Shown here piece after piece: positions 1 to 7,841 of a DNA stretch of 64,000 nt. Origin of the DNA: Methylosarcina fibrata AML-C10 (GTDB lineage Bacteria; Pseudomonadota; Gammaproteobacteria; Methylococcales; Methylomonadaceae). The translations under genes were made by a program, and so were the position numbers. The DNA lies in the NCBI RefSeq assembly GCF_000372865.1, contig NZ_KB889965.1, positions 3,553,759-3,617,758 of the forward strand, written 5' to 3'. Below the pieces are notes generated by a model. The model was not told the origin of the DNA. It saw only the letters and a list, made by a program, of their open reading frames with translations, and searched no databases. Each line of letters opens with the position of its first letter. Positions within the stretch are counted from its first letter, which is position 1.

Positions 1-52
1 GGATATGTTCAAGTTTTTTTTGCCCTTCTGTAAGCTCAAAAAGTGCCCGCAT
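1..52 (-). CDS. partial gene of the left element, N-terminus only
   Basis: A start codon at 50-52 is preceded, at a spacing of 6 nt, by a good ribosome site (AGGAG on the minus strand, 59-63). The 17 codons before the window edge read MRALFELTEGQKKLEHI with no stop. The transposable element at 71-1580 inserted only a few bases upstream of this ribosome site, so the gene is probably cut off from its native promoter. Too little is visible to assign a family. The opening is loosely reminiscent of phage Gp157-type proteins, but that is only an impression. Confidence 0.45.
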   Translation of the reverse strand, partial: MRALFELTEGQKKLEHI

Positions 53-70
53 ACAATTCTCCTTTTACTT

Positions 71-1580
71 AGTCGTCCCTGAAAAAGTCATTTTTTTGAA
101 AAAAACAGCTCATTAGGAAACATAAACAGATTCCTGAACCGTTTTATTTTGTAAAAACCGGCAGATGGCTTCCCCGATTTCCGGCCAAAAAATCCTCAAC
201 CGCCTGAGGATTAAACGCATGTTGTGTCCAGCGGCGCAGAGAACGGCATTCATGGCATCACCGAGTTGGCCTTTCAGGTAATTTCTGCTCAGCAAGCCAT
301 CGTTCTTCATGTGTCCAATCACCGGCTCGATGGCATTGCGCCGTTTTAACGCGGTTTTCAACCGTCGGGTATGGACTCCCCGTTTTTGCCTTGACTTGTA
401 CAGGGTGACACCGGGTATTTCTCGCCCCCGATAGCCCAAATCCACAAAAGCTTCTTTGGCTCGGGTACCGCTCAGGATTTCAGCTTGTTCCAGGCAGGAG
501 TACAAGGTATCGCCGTCATAAGGATTGCCGGGAAAGCTCCTGGCGCCCAGCACGAAATTACTTTTATTGGTCACCGTGATGCCGACTTTGACGCCGAACT
601 CGTATTTTTTGTGTGCTTTCCCTTTACTGATGCATTCCACTTCCGGTGCATGAAAGCTGTAGAGTTTGTTTTTGTCGGTGCGTTTCTGATTCAGTATCCG
701 CTGGGTTTTGGCCAGGGCGTCCTGAAGCCCCCTTTGCGCGGCCAGCTCCTGTTGCGGCAGTTGCCGCAGGATATCCCGATAAACACGACCGACCAGGGTT
801 TTCAGTTGCTTCAGGGCTTTTTGCTTACGCTTCATTTGCTTGGCATGATGATAACGATGCGATTGCACTAACAGCAGCGGTGCCTTTTTATTGTAGTTCT
901 GTCGCAGGGGCAGCCCGTGTTGTCCAGCCAGCTTGACCAGCTCCCGACGGCATTTTTCGTACAACTTGCCGTCCGTCGGAAAGCCAACCGCTTTTTCCTG
1001 AACGGTAGTATCGACGGTGACCGATTGAAAATCTCGTTTCTTCACGGTCCGGGTAGCGACGCCCGCCTCGATCGTCAATAACAACAGCCACTCACAGCCG
1101 GCTTCACCGATCCGTTGCCGCCATTTCGTCAGCGAGGTCGGATGACAGGGAACCTCATGCTGAAAAAAGGTTTCGCCACAAAAGTACTGCCAATAACCGT
1201 TTTCAACCCAGCGTTTAACGACCGCTTCATCCGATAAACCTTCCGCATGTTTCAGATAATGCAATCCGGCGATCAAACGGGTCGACAACGCCGGGGCGCC
1301 TTGTTCTGCTTCAAAAAACGGGCCGAATTCTTCGTCCAGCCGAGCCCAGTCTATTTTGCTGGCCAATCGATAAAGTTCATGTTTCGGGTTCAAAAACTCG
1401 TCCAGGCGAGTTTTGAAAAGGTCATTTTGCACAACTTCCTGAGGACGTTTGGGCTTCATTTTTCGGTGAAAATTTGCAAGAAAATAAAACCCATTTTAAC
1501 ATTTTCTTGCAATTTTTGACCTCATAAATATCCATTTATATGATATTAATCAATTTCTTATGAATTAATCAGGGACGACT
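71..1580 (-). mobile_element. complete IS5/IS1182-type insertion sequence with 4-bp target duplication
   Basis: The ends carry terminal inverted repeats: AGTCGTCCCTGA at 71-82 is matched perfectly by its reverse complement at 1569-1580, and about 17 of the outer 20 bp agree. Both sides are flanked by the direct repeat ACTT (67-70 and 1581-1584), a 4-bp target duplication as expected for the IS5 group. One intact transposase gene fills the element. The intact frame and perfect duplication suggest a recent insertion. It lies inside the left integrative element, directly upstream of the gene that starts at 52. Confidence 0.9.
113..1459 (-). CDS. IS5/IS1182-type DDE transposase
   Basis: This 448-residue protein catalyses cut-and-paste movement of the surrounding IS. 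The N-terminal quarter (LDEFLNPKHELYRLASKIDW...) is the DUF772-like DNA-binding region of this family. The DDE catalytic residues are visible: Asp in VTVDTTVQEKAV, Asp in FVDLGYRGRE, and Glu in RRNAIEPVIGHMK. There is no frameshift or internal stop, so the enzyme is probably active. It is the only gene in the IS and reads toward the left inverted repeat. Confidence 0.92.
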   Translation of the reverse strand: MKPKRPQEVVQNDLFKTRLDEFLNPKHELYRLASKIDWARLDEEFGPFFEAEQGAPALSTRLIAGLHYLKHAEGLSDEAVVKRWVENGYWQYFCGETFFQHEVPCHPTSLTKWRQRIGEAGCEWLLLLTIEAGVATRTVKKRDFQSVTVDTTVQEKAVGFPTDGKLYEKCRRELVKLAGQHGLPLRQNYNKKAPLLLVQSHRYHHAKQMKRKQKALKQLKTLVGRVYRDILRQLPQQELAAQRGLQDALAKTQRILNQKRTDKNKLYSFHAPEVECISKGKAHKKYEFGVKVGITVTNKSNFVLGARSFPGNPYDGDTLYSCLEQAEILSGTRAKEAFVDLGYRGREIPGVTLYKSRQKRGVHTRRLKTALKRRNAIEPVIGHMKNDGLLSRNYLKGQLGDAMNAVLCAAGHNMRLILRRLRIFWPEIGEAICRFLQNKTVQESVYVS

Positions 1581-1985
1581 ACTTATGTTTTCGATTATGC
1601 CCGTCAGTCTAACAGAGTGATAGTCTCAGAGGCAGGGGTCCCTGTAGTTGATTTGTGGAAACGGTAGCAAACTTTTATTATATGGCCTTTATATCATAAT
1701 AAATTTTTTCTACGTCTGAAAAACCCTACAGCAAATTCAATCTTAAATACGTCAAGGTAATAATGGCCACTCCCATAAAAATCTCTCTATAGGATTGATG
1801 TGAATGACCATTTTTTGTATTGAGTCTGCTAGTGGCGTGATGCTGATCGGCCAATCAAATAATTATTGCAAAGGCTGATTCGGCTCGTCATCAGTTGGAC
1901 AATATTTTTTCAAATTATCAATTCCTGTTTGACGTTAATACCATTCGATGCCGGAATGGGATTCCATTCGGCACTTTTCGGCACT
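1581..1985. other. intergenic region right of the IS, no gene
   Basis: About 400 bp of AT-rich sequence with no convincing coding frame. Before the IS arrived it was contiguous with bases 1-70, so it probably holds the promoter of the gene starting at 52. An imperfect hairpin (GCCGGAATGG / CCATTCGGC, about 1951-1973) lies just downstream of the stop of the 1986-2195 gene. It is followed on the minus strand by no clear T run, so its role as a terminator is doubtful. Confidence 0.4.
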
Positions 1986-2195
1986 TTATTCCGGTACATC
2001 CCATGATTCGACGCAATCCTCTAACAGGCTGACTATCGCAAGCCCTGGGTGTGTATCGCCGCCGTATTCGCGAATATAGGGCAATAGCCGGGCAAATAGC
2101 TCAGGGCTAACCTCTAGCTCAACTCGTCTATAACCCTTCTTTTTTAGCCATGCACGGCGTTGTCTTTGGCGTTCTGCTTGGGTCGGTAAAGTCAT
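1986..2195 (-). CDS. small conserved phage/element protein, 69 aa
   Basis: The 69 residues begin with a basic stretch ([23 protein letters not shown]) and continue with [17 protein letters not shown] and an acidic end. The layout resembles small accessory proteins of integrative elements, possibly a ribbon-helix-helix-like DNA binder in which RRVELEV would be the strand; I cannot confirm this. A GGAG ribosome site lies 8 nt before the ATG. It is the last gene visible downstream of the primase, 385 bp away, so it probably has its own promoter. Confidence 0.6.
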   Translation of the reverse strand: MTLPTQAERQRQRRAWLKKKGYRRVELEVSPELFARLLPYIREYGGDTHPGLAIVSLLEDCVESWDVPE

Positions 2196-2580
2196 CGGTT
2201 TAACTCCATTTTTTTTTCATCATAAGCTTATGATTTATCAATCGAATAGTGAGCTGACTGGTCCTACAAGTCAGGCGGTAATTTCAGGTTTTTAACCAGT
2301 CTATGGATGTGTCATTTATCAGCCGGACAAGACGGACAATGCAATCAAAACCGACCTGTCATAGGGTAGCCCCTGTTTAGGGCATATAGGGTATATAGAA
2401 AAACTCTAATATACAATTTTTGCCCTTCTTGAAACGCTGAAAGCCGTGCCATTCCTGCAATAGACCCAATGTGCCCAATATTCCCTATAATCCCTATATA
2501 CCCATAAATGGGGGCCACCCCCTCCGTTAAATTTAACGGCATTTTGACCGCACAGGGCATATTAACAAGCTCTAATATTT
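2196..2580. other. non-coding region beside the replication gene, possible origin
   Basis: A 385-bp gap between the small gene and the primase-helicase. It is AT-rich and holds the 9-bp repeat array at 2464-2508 and a small palindrome GTTAAATTTAAC at about 2525-2536. A nominal 84-aa reading frame across it encodes a low-complexity IGx repeat that simply follows the DNA repeats. Its position next to a primase-polymerase gene makes it a candidate replication origin of the excised element. Confidence 0.4.
2464..2508. repeat. five 9-bp iteron-like tandem repeats
   Basis: Five consecutive degenerate 9-mers can be read: ACCCAATGT, GCCCAATAT, TCCCTATAA, TCCCTATAT and ACCCATAAA. The shared core is CCC followed by A/T-rich bases, with a strict 9-bp period. 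They sit about 75 bp past the 3' end of the primase-helicase gene. Iterons are usually longer (17-22 bp), so this could also be a simple repeat without function. Confidence 0.4.
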
Positions 2581-4563
2581 CTAAATGACTTCGTAACATT
2601 TCGTTTTTCCAAAGCCTGTTAGGGAGACTTTGAATTTAGGATGGGTGCCTCGGATATAATGGTTCAATAGGCTTTTTATCTTTTTGGGTCCAAACAAATC
2701 AGACTTGCTCTTTATGTAATCAATAATGCCGCCCTGGGTCGTATGTCCAGCCCTAATCGCCTGCTTGGTTAAATCGATAAATTCCCTGTCTTCTTTCGAC
2801 AAAACGTCAATGACATCGTCTATGGGCGTTACTTTTCGGTTATTGTTGATGTCGATATGAAACGATACGGGGATGAACAGGGCACGCTTTTTATCTGGCC
2901 GTGTCGTTATCTCTAAAATGTTGGTGGCTTCATTGAGAAAGCCGTCAAAATAAATCAAGTCATCAAAATCGTTTCTTAAATCCACGGTACCTTCGTAGAT
3001 CGGAAGGCCGTTTTCATCCGGATATTTATTGGTATGGCCCAAGGCGCATACCGTAGCGCCTCGCACCGTCAATGCTCGCAGCAATTTATAAAATTCTTTG
3101 GCTTTCGGCTTATCCAGGACATAAACAAACTTTTTTAAGGTGTCCAGAATAAAAACCATATGCTCTAGCGATTGCCCGGAATCAACAATTTTGCGTAGTT
3201 TTAAAATAACATCCTCGGTCGATTTGCCGACATGAGCGTCTGGCGCAATGACTTTATAACCATGCTGGGTTGCATGGGCGTAATGGTGTTTTAAATCGTC
3301 GGCTCCGGCGTCGACATTGATATAAAACACCTCCATACCGGCTGCACAAAGCCGTTCGCAAAAATAGCGGAATAAGGCCGATTTGCCGCCATTGGCAGGG
3401 GCTGCGTATATAGCCAGATGACCTTTTACAATCACGTTCGGGATTAGAAATTCTGCGTTTGCCATTTCTTCCACCAGTTCATGAGTCAGCATCAAATCAT
3501 CAAACAGACCGCTGATATCGACTTCTTCCGGCTCCGATTTATTATCTGAGCTGGAGCGCTCTTTTTCCGCTTTAGCCTGTTCCTGCCTATACAATCGCTG
3601 ATTATGCTTTGTTATTTCCAGATTCCAATTCAGCGCCGCTGCCCAATCGCCGCCATACTCTAATAACCGCATACAATCGAAGGCGTCATGGGCAAAGCCA
3701 TCGTTTAGCACATCGCCGCCGTGCGAATAAACGCGCTCAATCCCGTCCTTGCAGTTCTGTACGATGACCGCGCCGGGGGCTTTGGATTCGCTGCCGGGAC
3801 GGATGAATCTGTCTTTGCCTTTCTGTTTGTAGCCGTTACGTAGCAATACGTCAGCCACACTACAAGACTGGTTAAATTCATCGATAGGGTCACGCCAGCC
3901 GGACAAGTGCTCGCCTTGTTGTGGCCGCCGTGGGGCTTCTTTTGGCGGCTCCTGCTCGATACCTAAGGCCGATTCAAAGCACAGCTTCCAGTCGTCCCAA
4001 TGCGTCAGCATATCCAGCAAAACCGGCGGGGCTTCGGGTATCGCTGCTGGATTGCCGATAAACTGATAATCGCCGCCTTCCGGGTGCTGGCCATGAATCA
4101 CGTCCTGGCAATTGCCAGAGCGCAATTCAAAAATGGTCTTGCCGTCATGCGTTAATTTCTTTGCTCCTACGGCCTGAAAGCCATCAGAAAGCCGGAATAA
4201 GAGCTTGCCCCGGTTCGGCTTGGGGCTTTTGATTTCGACGCGCTCAGGGTCTTTTAACCAGGCTTGGGTGGGGATGCCTGCTACATCCTCCAATAACTCA
4301 ATAGCCTGAGTAAGGTTGTCCAGATCAAGAGCCAGCGTATTCGACGCGCCGTGAAACAGGCCGAAGTTATAGCCTTGGCAATTCTTAAAATCAGCCGGAT
4401 TATTGCTGTAGCCATGCGGATTATTCACGCTCCTTGGCTTGTTCCAGCCAATCGCTGCCGAGCCTTTCGGGCCTTTTGCAGGTTTCCCGTTTTCGGGTGG
4501 AATTGGTACGATGTACAGCCCTGCCGCGCAAAGCCGAGTAATATTATCGTGCATGTTATCCAT
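2581..4563 (-). CDS. primase-polymerase / RepA-type helicase, element replication protein
   Basis: A 660-residue fusion. The N-terminal part (about 1-190) resembles the bifunctional primase/polymerase domain: it starts LCAAGLYIVPIPPENGKPAK and has the acidic catalytic motif ALDLDN near residue 79. The C-terminal part (about 370-580) is a RecA/AAA ATPase of the RepA type, with Walker A AAPANGGKSALF near 388 and Walker B-like VFILDTLKKF. Together they would prime and unwind DNA for autonomous replication of the excised element. The start overlaps the end of the upstream winged-helix gene by 8 bp, so the two are probably co-translated. The 9-bp repeats nearby fit an origin role. Confidence 0.8.
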   Translation of the reverse strand: MDNMHDNITRLCAAGLYIVPIPPENGKPAKGPKGSAAIGWNKPRSVNNPHGYSNNPADFKNCQGYNFGLFHGASNTLALDLDNLTQAIELLEDVAGIPTQAWLKDPERVEIKSPKPNRGKLLFRLSDGFQAVGAKKLTHDGKTIFELRSGNCQDVIHGQHPEGGDYQFIGNPAAIPEAPPVLLDMLTHWDDWKLCFESALGIEQEPPKEAPRRPQQGEHLSGWRDPIDEFNQSCSVADVLLRNGYKQKGKDRFIRPGSESKAPGAVIVQNCKDGIERVYSHGGDVLNDGFAHDAFDCMRLLEYGGDWAAALNWNLEITKHNQRLYRQEQAKAEKERSSSDNKSEPEEVDISGLFDDLMLTHELVEEMANAEFLIPNVIVKGHLAIYAAPANGGKSALFRYFCERLCAAGMEVFYINVDAGADDLKHHYAHATQHGYKVIAPDAHVGKSTEDVILKLRKIVDSGQSLEHMVFILDTLKKFVYVLDKPKAKEFYKLLRALTVRGATVCALGHTNKYPDENGLPIYEGTVDLRNDFDDLIYFDGFLNEATNILEITTRPDKKRALFIPVSFHIDINNNRKVTPIDDVIDVLSKEDREFIDLTKQAIRAGHTTQGGIIDYIKSKSDLFGPKKIKSLLNHYIRGTHPKFKVSLTGFGKTKCYEVI

Positions 4564-4807
4564 TCATGCCCCCGGCTAATAAAACGTATTGGGCTACTCG
4601 ATGGCGTCCTTTGCCGGTATGCTCGGTCGACCAGTGAGTAATGATATTGTGGCCGCGCACCCTGAGTTCCTGAACACGCGCTGCGGGATGCATAACATCC
4701 AGCTCGGCTCTGGCTTGTAATGTTGTCAGCGGCCCATTTCTTAACCGCTCGATAATACGTTGCCGCTGCGCTGCGGTAGCGCTAGAATATTGCTTGTGGG
4801 AAGTCAT
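4556..4807 (-). CDS. small winged helix-turn-helix protein of the element
   Basis: This 83-residue protein contains AAQRQRIIERLRNGPLTT followed by LQARAELDVMHPAARVQELR, a winged-helix layout common in small phage and element regulators that act on replication or helper genes. It ends with a hydrophobic beta hairpin (RHRVAQYVLLAG). Its 3' end overlaps the start of the primase-helicase gene by 8 bp, indicating coupled expression. The ribosome site is weak (GGGA). A role in regulating replication is inferred from position only. Confidence 0.65.
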   Translation of the reverse strand: MTSHKQYSSATAAQRQRIIERLRNGPLTTLQARAELDVMHPAARVQELRVRGHNIITHWSTEHTGKGRHRVAQYVLLAGGMNG

Positions 4808-4860
4808 TGATTATTTCCCTTTCGTCATCACGACGATAGTAAATTTGCAGGATGTATCAG

Positions 4861-4898
4861 AAGCCGCTTGGGGAACGCCATCCCCGGCGGCTTTTTTG
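4861..4898 (+). terminator. rho-independent terminator-like hairpin
   Basis: AAGCCGC (4861-4867) pairs with GCGGCTT (4887-4893) around an inner GGGG/CCCC stem, followed by a run of six T on the plus strand. It would stop plus-strand transcription. No plus-strand gene lies before it, so it may shield the minus-strand operon from antisense transcription; on the minus strand it is only a hairpin between the two small genes. Confidence 0.55.
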
Positions 4899-4908
4899 TG
4901 TGCGGTCA

Positions 4909-5142
4909 TCATGCGCCCCCGTTCTTCCGTTCAATGCATACAAAAAATTCCGCCTCATCGATCAGGATGCGCCGCCCCACTTTCTTGAAGGCGGTCGCAA
5001 AGCCGTTGCTGTCCTTGTGAAAAATCATATGACGCAAGCCCCCTTCTGGCGGCCAGGCGTGGTATTGGTTCCAATCGGGAACCGGAATTAAGCGGGTTGA
5101 GGGTTGTTTTTGTTGAAGCTCGTTTAATGTGTCTCTCGGCAT
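4909..5142 (-). CDS. small excisionase-like protein, 77 aa
   Basis: The core LIPVPDWNQYHAWPP...GGLRHMIFHKDSNGFATAFKKVGRRILIDEAEFFVCIE matches the style of short helix-turn-helix/excisionase-like proteins in integrative elements, in which a 'RVGRRILIDEAEFF' segment ends the fold. A GGGG ribosome site precedes the ATG. It lies between the integrase-linked 337-aa gene and the winged-helix gene. A role in excision with the integrase at 6284-7330 is inferred from size and location. Confidence 0.55.
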   Translation of the reverse strand: MPRDTLNELQQKQPSTRLIPVPDWNQYHAWPPEGGLRHMIFHKDSNGFATAFKKVGRRILIDEAEFFVCIERKNGGA

Positions 5143-5175
5143 GGTGTTACCCCTTAAATTCAGGATTAGTGAATC

Positions 5176-5200
5176 GCCGCAAACTGTTGTTATTTGCGGC
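5176..5200. repeat. perfect 8-bp-stem hairpin upstream of the excisionase-like gene
   Basis: GCCGCAAA (5176-5183) and TTTGCGGC (5193-5200) form a perfect stem with a 9-nt loop, 34 bp before the start of the 4909-5142 gene and 70 bp after the stop of the 5271-6284 gene. It could be an operator for a dimeric regulator or an mRNA-processing hairpin; no T run follows on the minus strand. Confidence 0.45.
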
Positions 5201-5270
5201 CTAAGGGGGATTAAATCATAAAAATTTTCCTAAATTTCCCTGCCCGGGAAACAAGGAAATCAGCGGGAAA

Positions 5271-6284
5271 TTATTTTTGATTGCGTATGATGGTCATATC
5301 ATTTTGAAAAGTTTTGCGGCTTAGTGGGCTAGTGCTTCTGTCTTGATACATAAATATAAAGTTGTCATGCCCAATTACTTCTTTAATGGGGCCGGCTTCA
5401 GTAGTACATTTCTTCAATTCCGCCCAAATTTTATCGTTGCGCTTGGGTTTCTCTAGTCTTTCCCATATTGGGCGAAAAAAATCTTGCCGCTCTTTTGGTC
5501 TTCCATCGCCTTCGGCTGAATGCGTTTCAGTGGCTTTTCTTTTGACATCTATTTGAGTATTGCGCCGCCCGGTTCGGGGTTCTTTTTTATCCCCGCTGCC
5601 TTCCTTTTCTACGTTGAGTTCAGGCGCAGGGAAAGAACAATCAAGCCGCGGTAAATTATTCTTCAACCACTCGTTAAGGTCATCCCAATAAGCCTCTACA
5701 TGCCAACCAAATACCCTTGTGCGCTGATTTGATGGAATCTTACTGTCAGGCTTGTAGACCGTTAGCTTGCTGGGGATAGCGTTAGCGTCCCTTTCCAGCA
5801 TGGCATATATATCTCTGGCGCTTGCCCCTGTACGATCCTTAATGAACTCTGAGGCTTCTTTTAATGTATACCGTCCTGCCGCATTCCTTTCTCTGGCTAC
5901 TTCCGCTTCCCTTTGTTCTCCTTCGGCGCTCAATTCTTTCTGGCGCTTCTCGAATTGCTGAACCATGCCATAGGGTAGAGAAACTTCGCCACAAGCCTCT
6001 ATCACATCCGGTTCGCCAAAAAAGATAACCAAGTCGTTTAAACTCCATTCTTCCCGCTGACTTCTCAGCAATTGCTCAGCCTTGGCTATCTTTTCCAGCA
6101 GGTCATCTGGTATGGTTCCTTCCATCCATTTCTTACCCGGCTCTTTGTTAAACGGGTCTATATGAAACGCCAGTCTTGAGGCTTGAGCTGGGGTGATATT
6201 TGACAAGCTTCCCCAATAGTCCCAGTCTATTGGTTCGCCGTTATGGACTTCCTCGACAAAATCGCTTAATTCTGCCCTGTTCAT
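5271..6284 (-). CDS. unknown integrase-linked protein, 337 aa
   Basis: I do not recognise a family. The ATG at 6284 overlaps the integrase stop (TGATG) and has a GGAGG ribosome site 7 nt upstream, so it is translated together with the integrase. The first 150 residues are acidic and helical (FVEEVHNGEPIDWDYWGSLS), followed by a charged coiled-coil-like segment (QQFEKRQKELSAEGEQREAE). A central part may be an HTH (YTLKEASEFIKDRTGASARD). A hydrophilic linker then leads to a short basic end. Tight coupling suggests a helper in integration or regulation of the element. Confidence 0.7.
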   Translation of the reverse strand: MNRAELSDFVEEVHNGEPIDWDYWGSLSNITPAQASRLAFHIDPFNKEPGKKWMEGTIPDDLLEKIAKAEQLLRSQREEWSLNDLVIFFGEPDVIEACGEVSLPYGMVQQFEKRQKELSAEGEQREAEVARERNAAGRYTLKEASEFIKDRTGASARDIYAMLERDANAIPSKLTVYKPDSKIPSNQRTRVFGWHVEAYWDDLNEWLKNNLPRLDCSFPAPELNVEKEGSGDKKEPRTGRRNTQIDVKRKATETHSAEGDGRPKERQDFFRPIWERLEKPKRNDKIWAELKKCTTEAGPIKEVIGHDNFIFMYQDRSTSPLSRKTFQNDMTIIRNQK

Positions 6285-7330
6285 CAAACACCTCCGAATA
6301 TCTTAGCGTTCATGCTGGCCACCACGTTGCTTACATGGCCGTCTGAAAGGTGAGCGTAACGCTTCACCATAGCTAAGGTTTTGTGTCCCAATATTTCCGC
6401 GATTTCGGCCAAACTGGCGCCGTTCATGGCTAGATAAGACGCGGTGCAATGGCGTAGGTCATGCCAGTGGAAATTATCGATTCCAGCGCGTTCTAAGGCG
6501 TATTCGAAAGCACTTCTTAAATTGATGGGCCTATCCCCATGCTTGGCGGGGAAAAGCAAATCAGTATCAATGCGTCGGACTTTGGCGTGTTCCCGTAGCA
6601 GTTCCAGGCCATGCCCGGCTAAAGGAACTCGCCGCCGGTCGCCATTCTTGGTTTCGTGCAGAATCAGTGCCCCGGCCTTCAAGTCTACATCCTTCCATTT
6701 CAGCCCCATCAACTCACCTTGTCTCATGCCGGTACCGATTGCCAGAATCACGGCCAGATAAAGGTATTCGTTTTTTGATTCCTTGCAGGCATCAAGCAAC
6801 CGCTGCCGTTCCCCGTCATTCAGGAATCGAACCCGCCCGCGCGGCTCCTTGGGTTTCTTAACCTTCTGTGCCGGGTTTTCTTGCATCCATTGCCATTCAT
6901 TCACGGCAATAGTAAAGGCATGGGAAAGCGCCGCCATGTATCGAACCACGGTGGCCGGGCTTCGGGATTGGCTTAGAGTGTCGCGGCATTCAACCAATAA
7001 AGCGGGATTGACATCGGCCAGCATATAGGGGCCAATCTGTTCAGCCCACCATTGCATTTTTGCTGCCCGCTCCTTGCGTTCCCGCTCGTTATATCGGGGC
7101 ACAACATCTTTAATGTACCGATTCACTAAATCGGCAAAGGTGTGTTTTTTGGCTTCGGCGGTTTTGAAGTGTCTGCCTTCCTTTATGGCGGTTTCAGTCC
7201 GTTTGGCCCATTCCCGCGCATCCGTCAACCTGTCGAATGTGGCGGTTTGTACTGGATAGCCCTTTAAGCGAACACGAACGGTATAGTAAGGTTTGCCCTC
7301 GTTTGTGGTGCGTTTGGTGATGCTTGCCAT
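6284..7330 (-). CDS. tyrosine recombinase (integrase) of the left element
   Basis: This 348-residue integrase recombines the element with the tRNA-Leu gene. The start at 7330 is chosen because AAGGAG lies 6 nt before it; an in-frame start 9 codons upstream has no such site. An arm-binding beta domain (about 5-50: TKRTTNEGKPYYTVRVR) and a SAM-like core-binding domain come first. The catalytic domain follows, with Arg in TGMRQGELMGLKW, HxxR in HDLRHCTASY and His/Tyr in LGHKTLAMVKRYAHL. The gene starts 276 bp from the tRNA fragment at 7606-7665, the expected arrangement. Confidence 0.93.
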   Translation of the reverse strand: MASITKRTTNEGKPYYTVRVRLKGYPVQTATFDRLTDAREWAKRTETAIKEGRHFKTAEAKKHTFADLVNRYIKDVVPRYNERERKERAAKMQWWAEQIGPYMLADVNPALLVECRDTLSQSRSPATVVRYMAALSHAFTIAVNEWQWMQENPAQKVKKPKEPRGRVRFLNDGERQRLLDACKESKNEYLYLAVILAIGTGMRQGELMGLKWKDVDLKAGALILHETKNGDRRRVPLAGHGLELLREHAKVRRIDTDLLFPAKHGDRPINLRSAFEYALERAGIDNFHWHDLRHCTASYLAMNGASLAEIAEILGHKTLAMVKRYAHLSDGHVSNVVASMNAKIFGGV

Positions 7331-7470
7331 AATTGCTCCTTGGGAAGCAATCGGCATCTTGATAAAATGCGTTCAGCCATTGCTTAACCCTGCTTGTTAA
7401 GTGATGGATAGGGCTTTTAGGGTGTTGGTAGCACCTTAAAGGCCCGTTTTATTTGTGCTTTTGATTATAT

Positions 7471-7492
7471 CTCACGTTCCACTCACGTTCCA
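7471..7492. repeat. tandem 11-bp repeat between att and integrase
   Basis: CTCACGTTCCA occurs twice back to back (7471-7481 and 7482-7492), with part of a third unit after it. It lies between the integrase promoter region and the tRNA-derived att core. Tandem sites of this spacing are typical of integrase arm sites or excisionase sites; binding is inferred from position. Confidence 0.45.
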
Positions 7493-7605
7493 CTAGCTGG
7501 CAAAAAATGACAAAAACAAGGGATAAGCAACAACAATTAAAAATGAGTAACATTTTGATTTTATTGTTATTGTCTTTTGTGATGTGTTGTGGTTTTTGGG
7601 ATGTA

Positions 7606-7665
7606 TCGGATTCAAAATCCGGTGATGGTGACATCGTGTCGGTTCGATTCCGACCCTCGGTACCA
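7606..7665 (+). other. attachment site: 3' fragment of tRNA-Leu(CAA)
   Basis: Bases 7606-7665 match the 3' part of a tRNA-Leu: anticodon stem TCGGA / TCCGG around loop TTCAAAA (anticodon CAA, 7613-7615), a long variable arm, T arm GTCGG TTCGATT CCGAC, acceptor strand CCTCGGT and ACCA. The D arm and 5' acceptor strand are missing; the sequence upstream is unrelated and AT-rich. It is therefore the duplicated core left by integration, and the complete tRNA gene should lie beyond the left end of the window. The left element's integrase faces it. Confidence 0.88.
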
Positions 7666-7699
7666 TTTCATGGTTCGGAGCCGTGCAAAGAGATTCGAA

Positions 7700-7735
7700 A
7701 ACCCGCAAGCTGTCTAGCTTAGCGGGTTTTTTATT
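7700..7735 (+). terminator. rho-independent terminator after the tRNA-Leu end
   Basis: ACCCGCAAGCT (7701-7711) pairs with AGCTTAGCGGGT (7716-7727, one bulged A) around a GTCT loop, followed by TTTTT. It is the natural terminator of the original tRNA-Leu transcript, and its persistence shows that this side of the junction is old chromosomal context. Confidence 0.8.
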
Positions 7736-7774
7736 GTCCGGCGAAGTACAACGAAATGAAATAACAATCACCGC

Positions 7775-7830
7775 AAAATGCAATAACTTCCGCAATAATC
7801 TATAATCGCCTGAAAAAGTTATTGCATTTT
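7775..7830. repeat. 14-bp perfect inverted repeat before the decayed integrase
   Basis: AAAATGCAATAACT (7775-7788) is repeated in inverted orientation as AGTTATTGCATTTT (7817-7830), 12 bp before the GTG of the integrase remnant. P4-type integrase genes often have autoregulatory or arm sites here, so this is probably a leftover of that control region. Confidence 0.5.
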
Positions 7831-7841
7831 ATTGCTTTAAG

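Noticed and set aside
2345..2599. 84-aa minus-strand frame with an IGx repeat
   Set aside because: The peptide repeat only mirrors the 9-bp DNA repeats, the composition is odd and no ribosome site is present.
7606..7665. a functional tRNA-Leu gene
   Set aside because: The D arm and 5' acceptor strand are absent, so it cannot fold into a complete tRNA.
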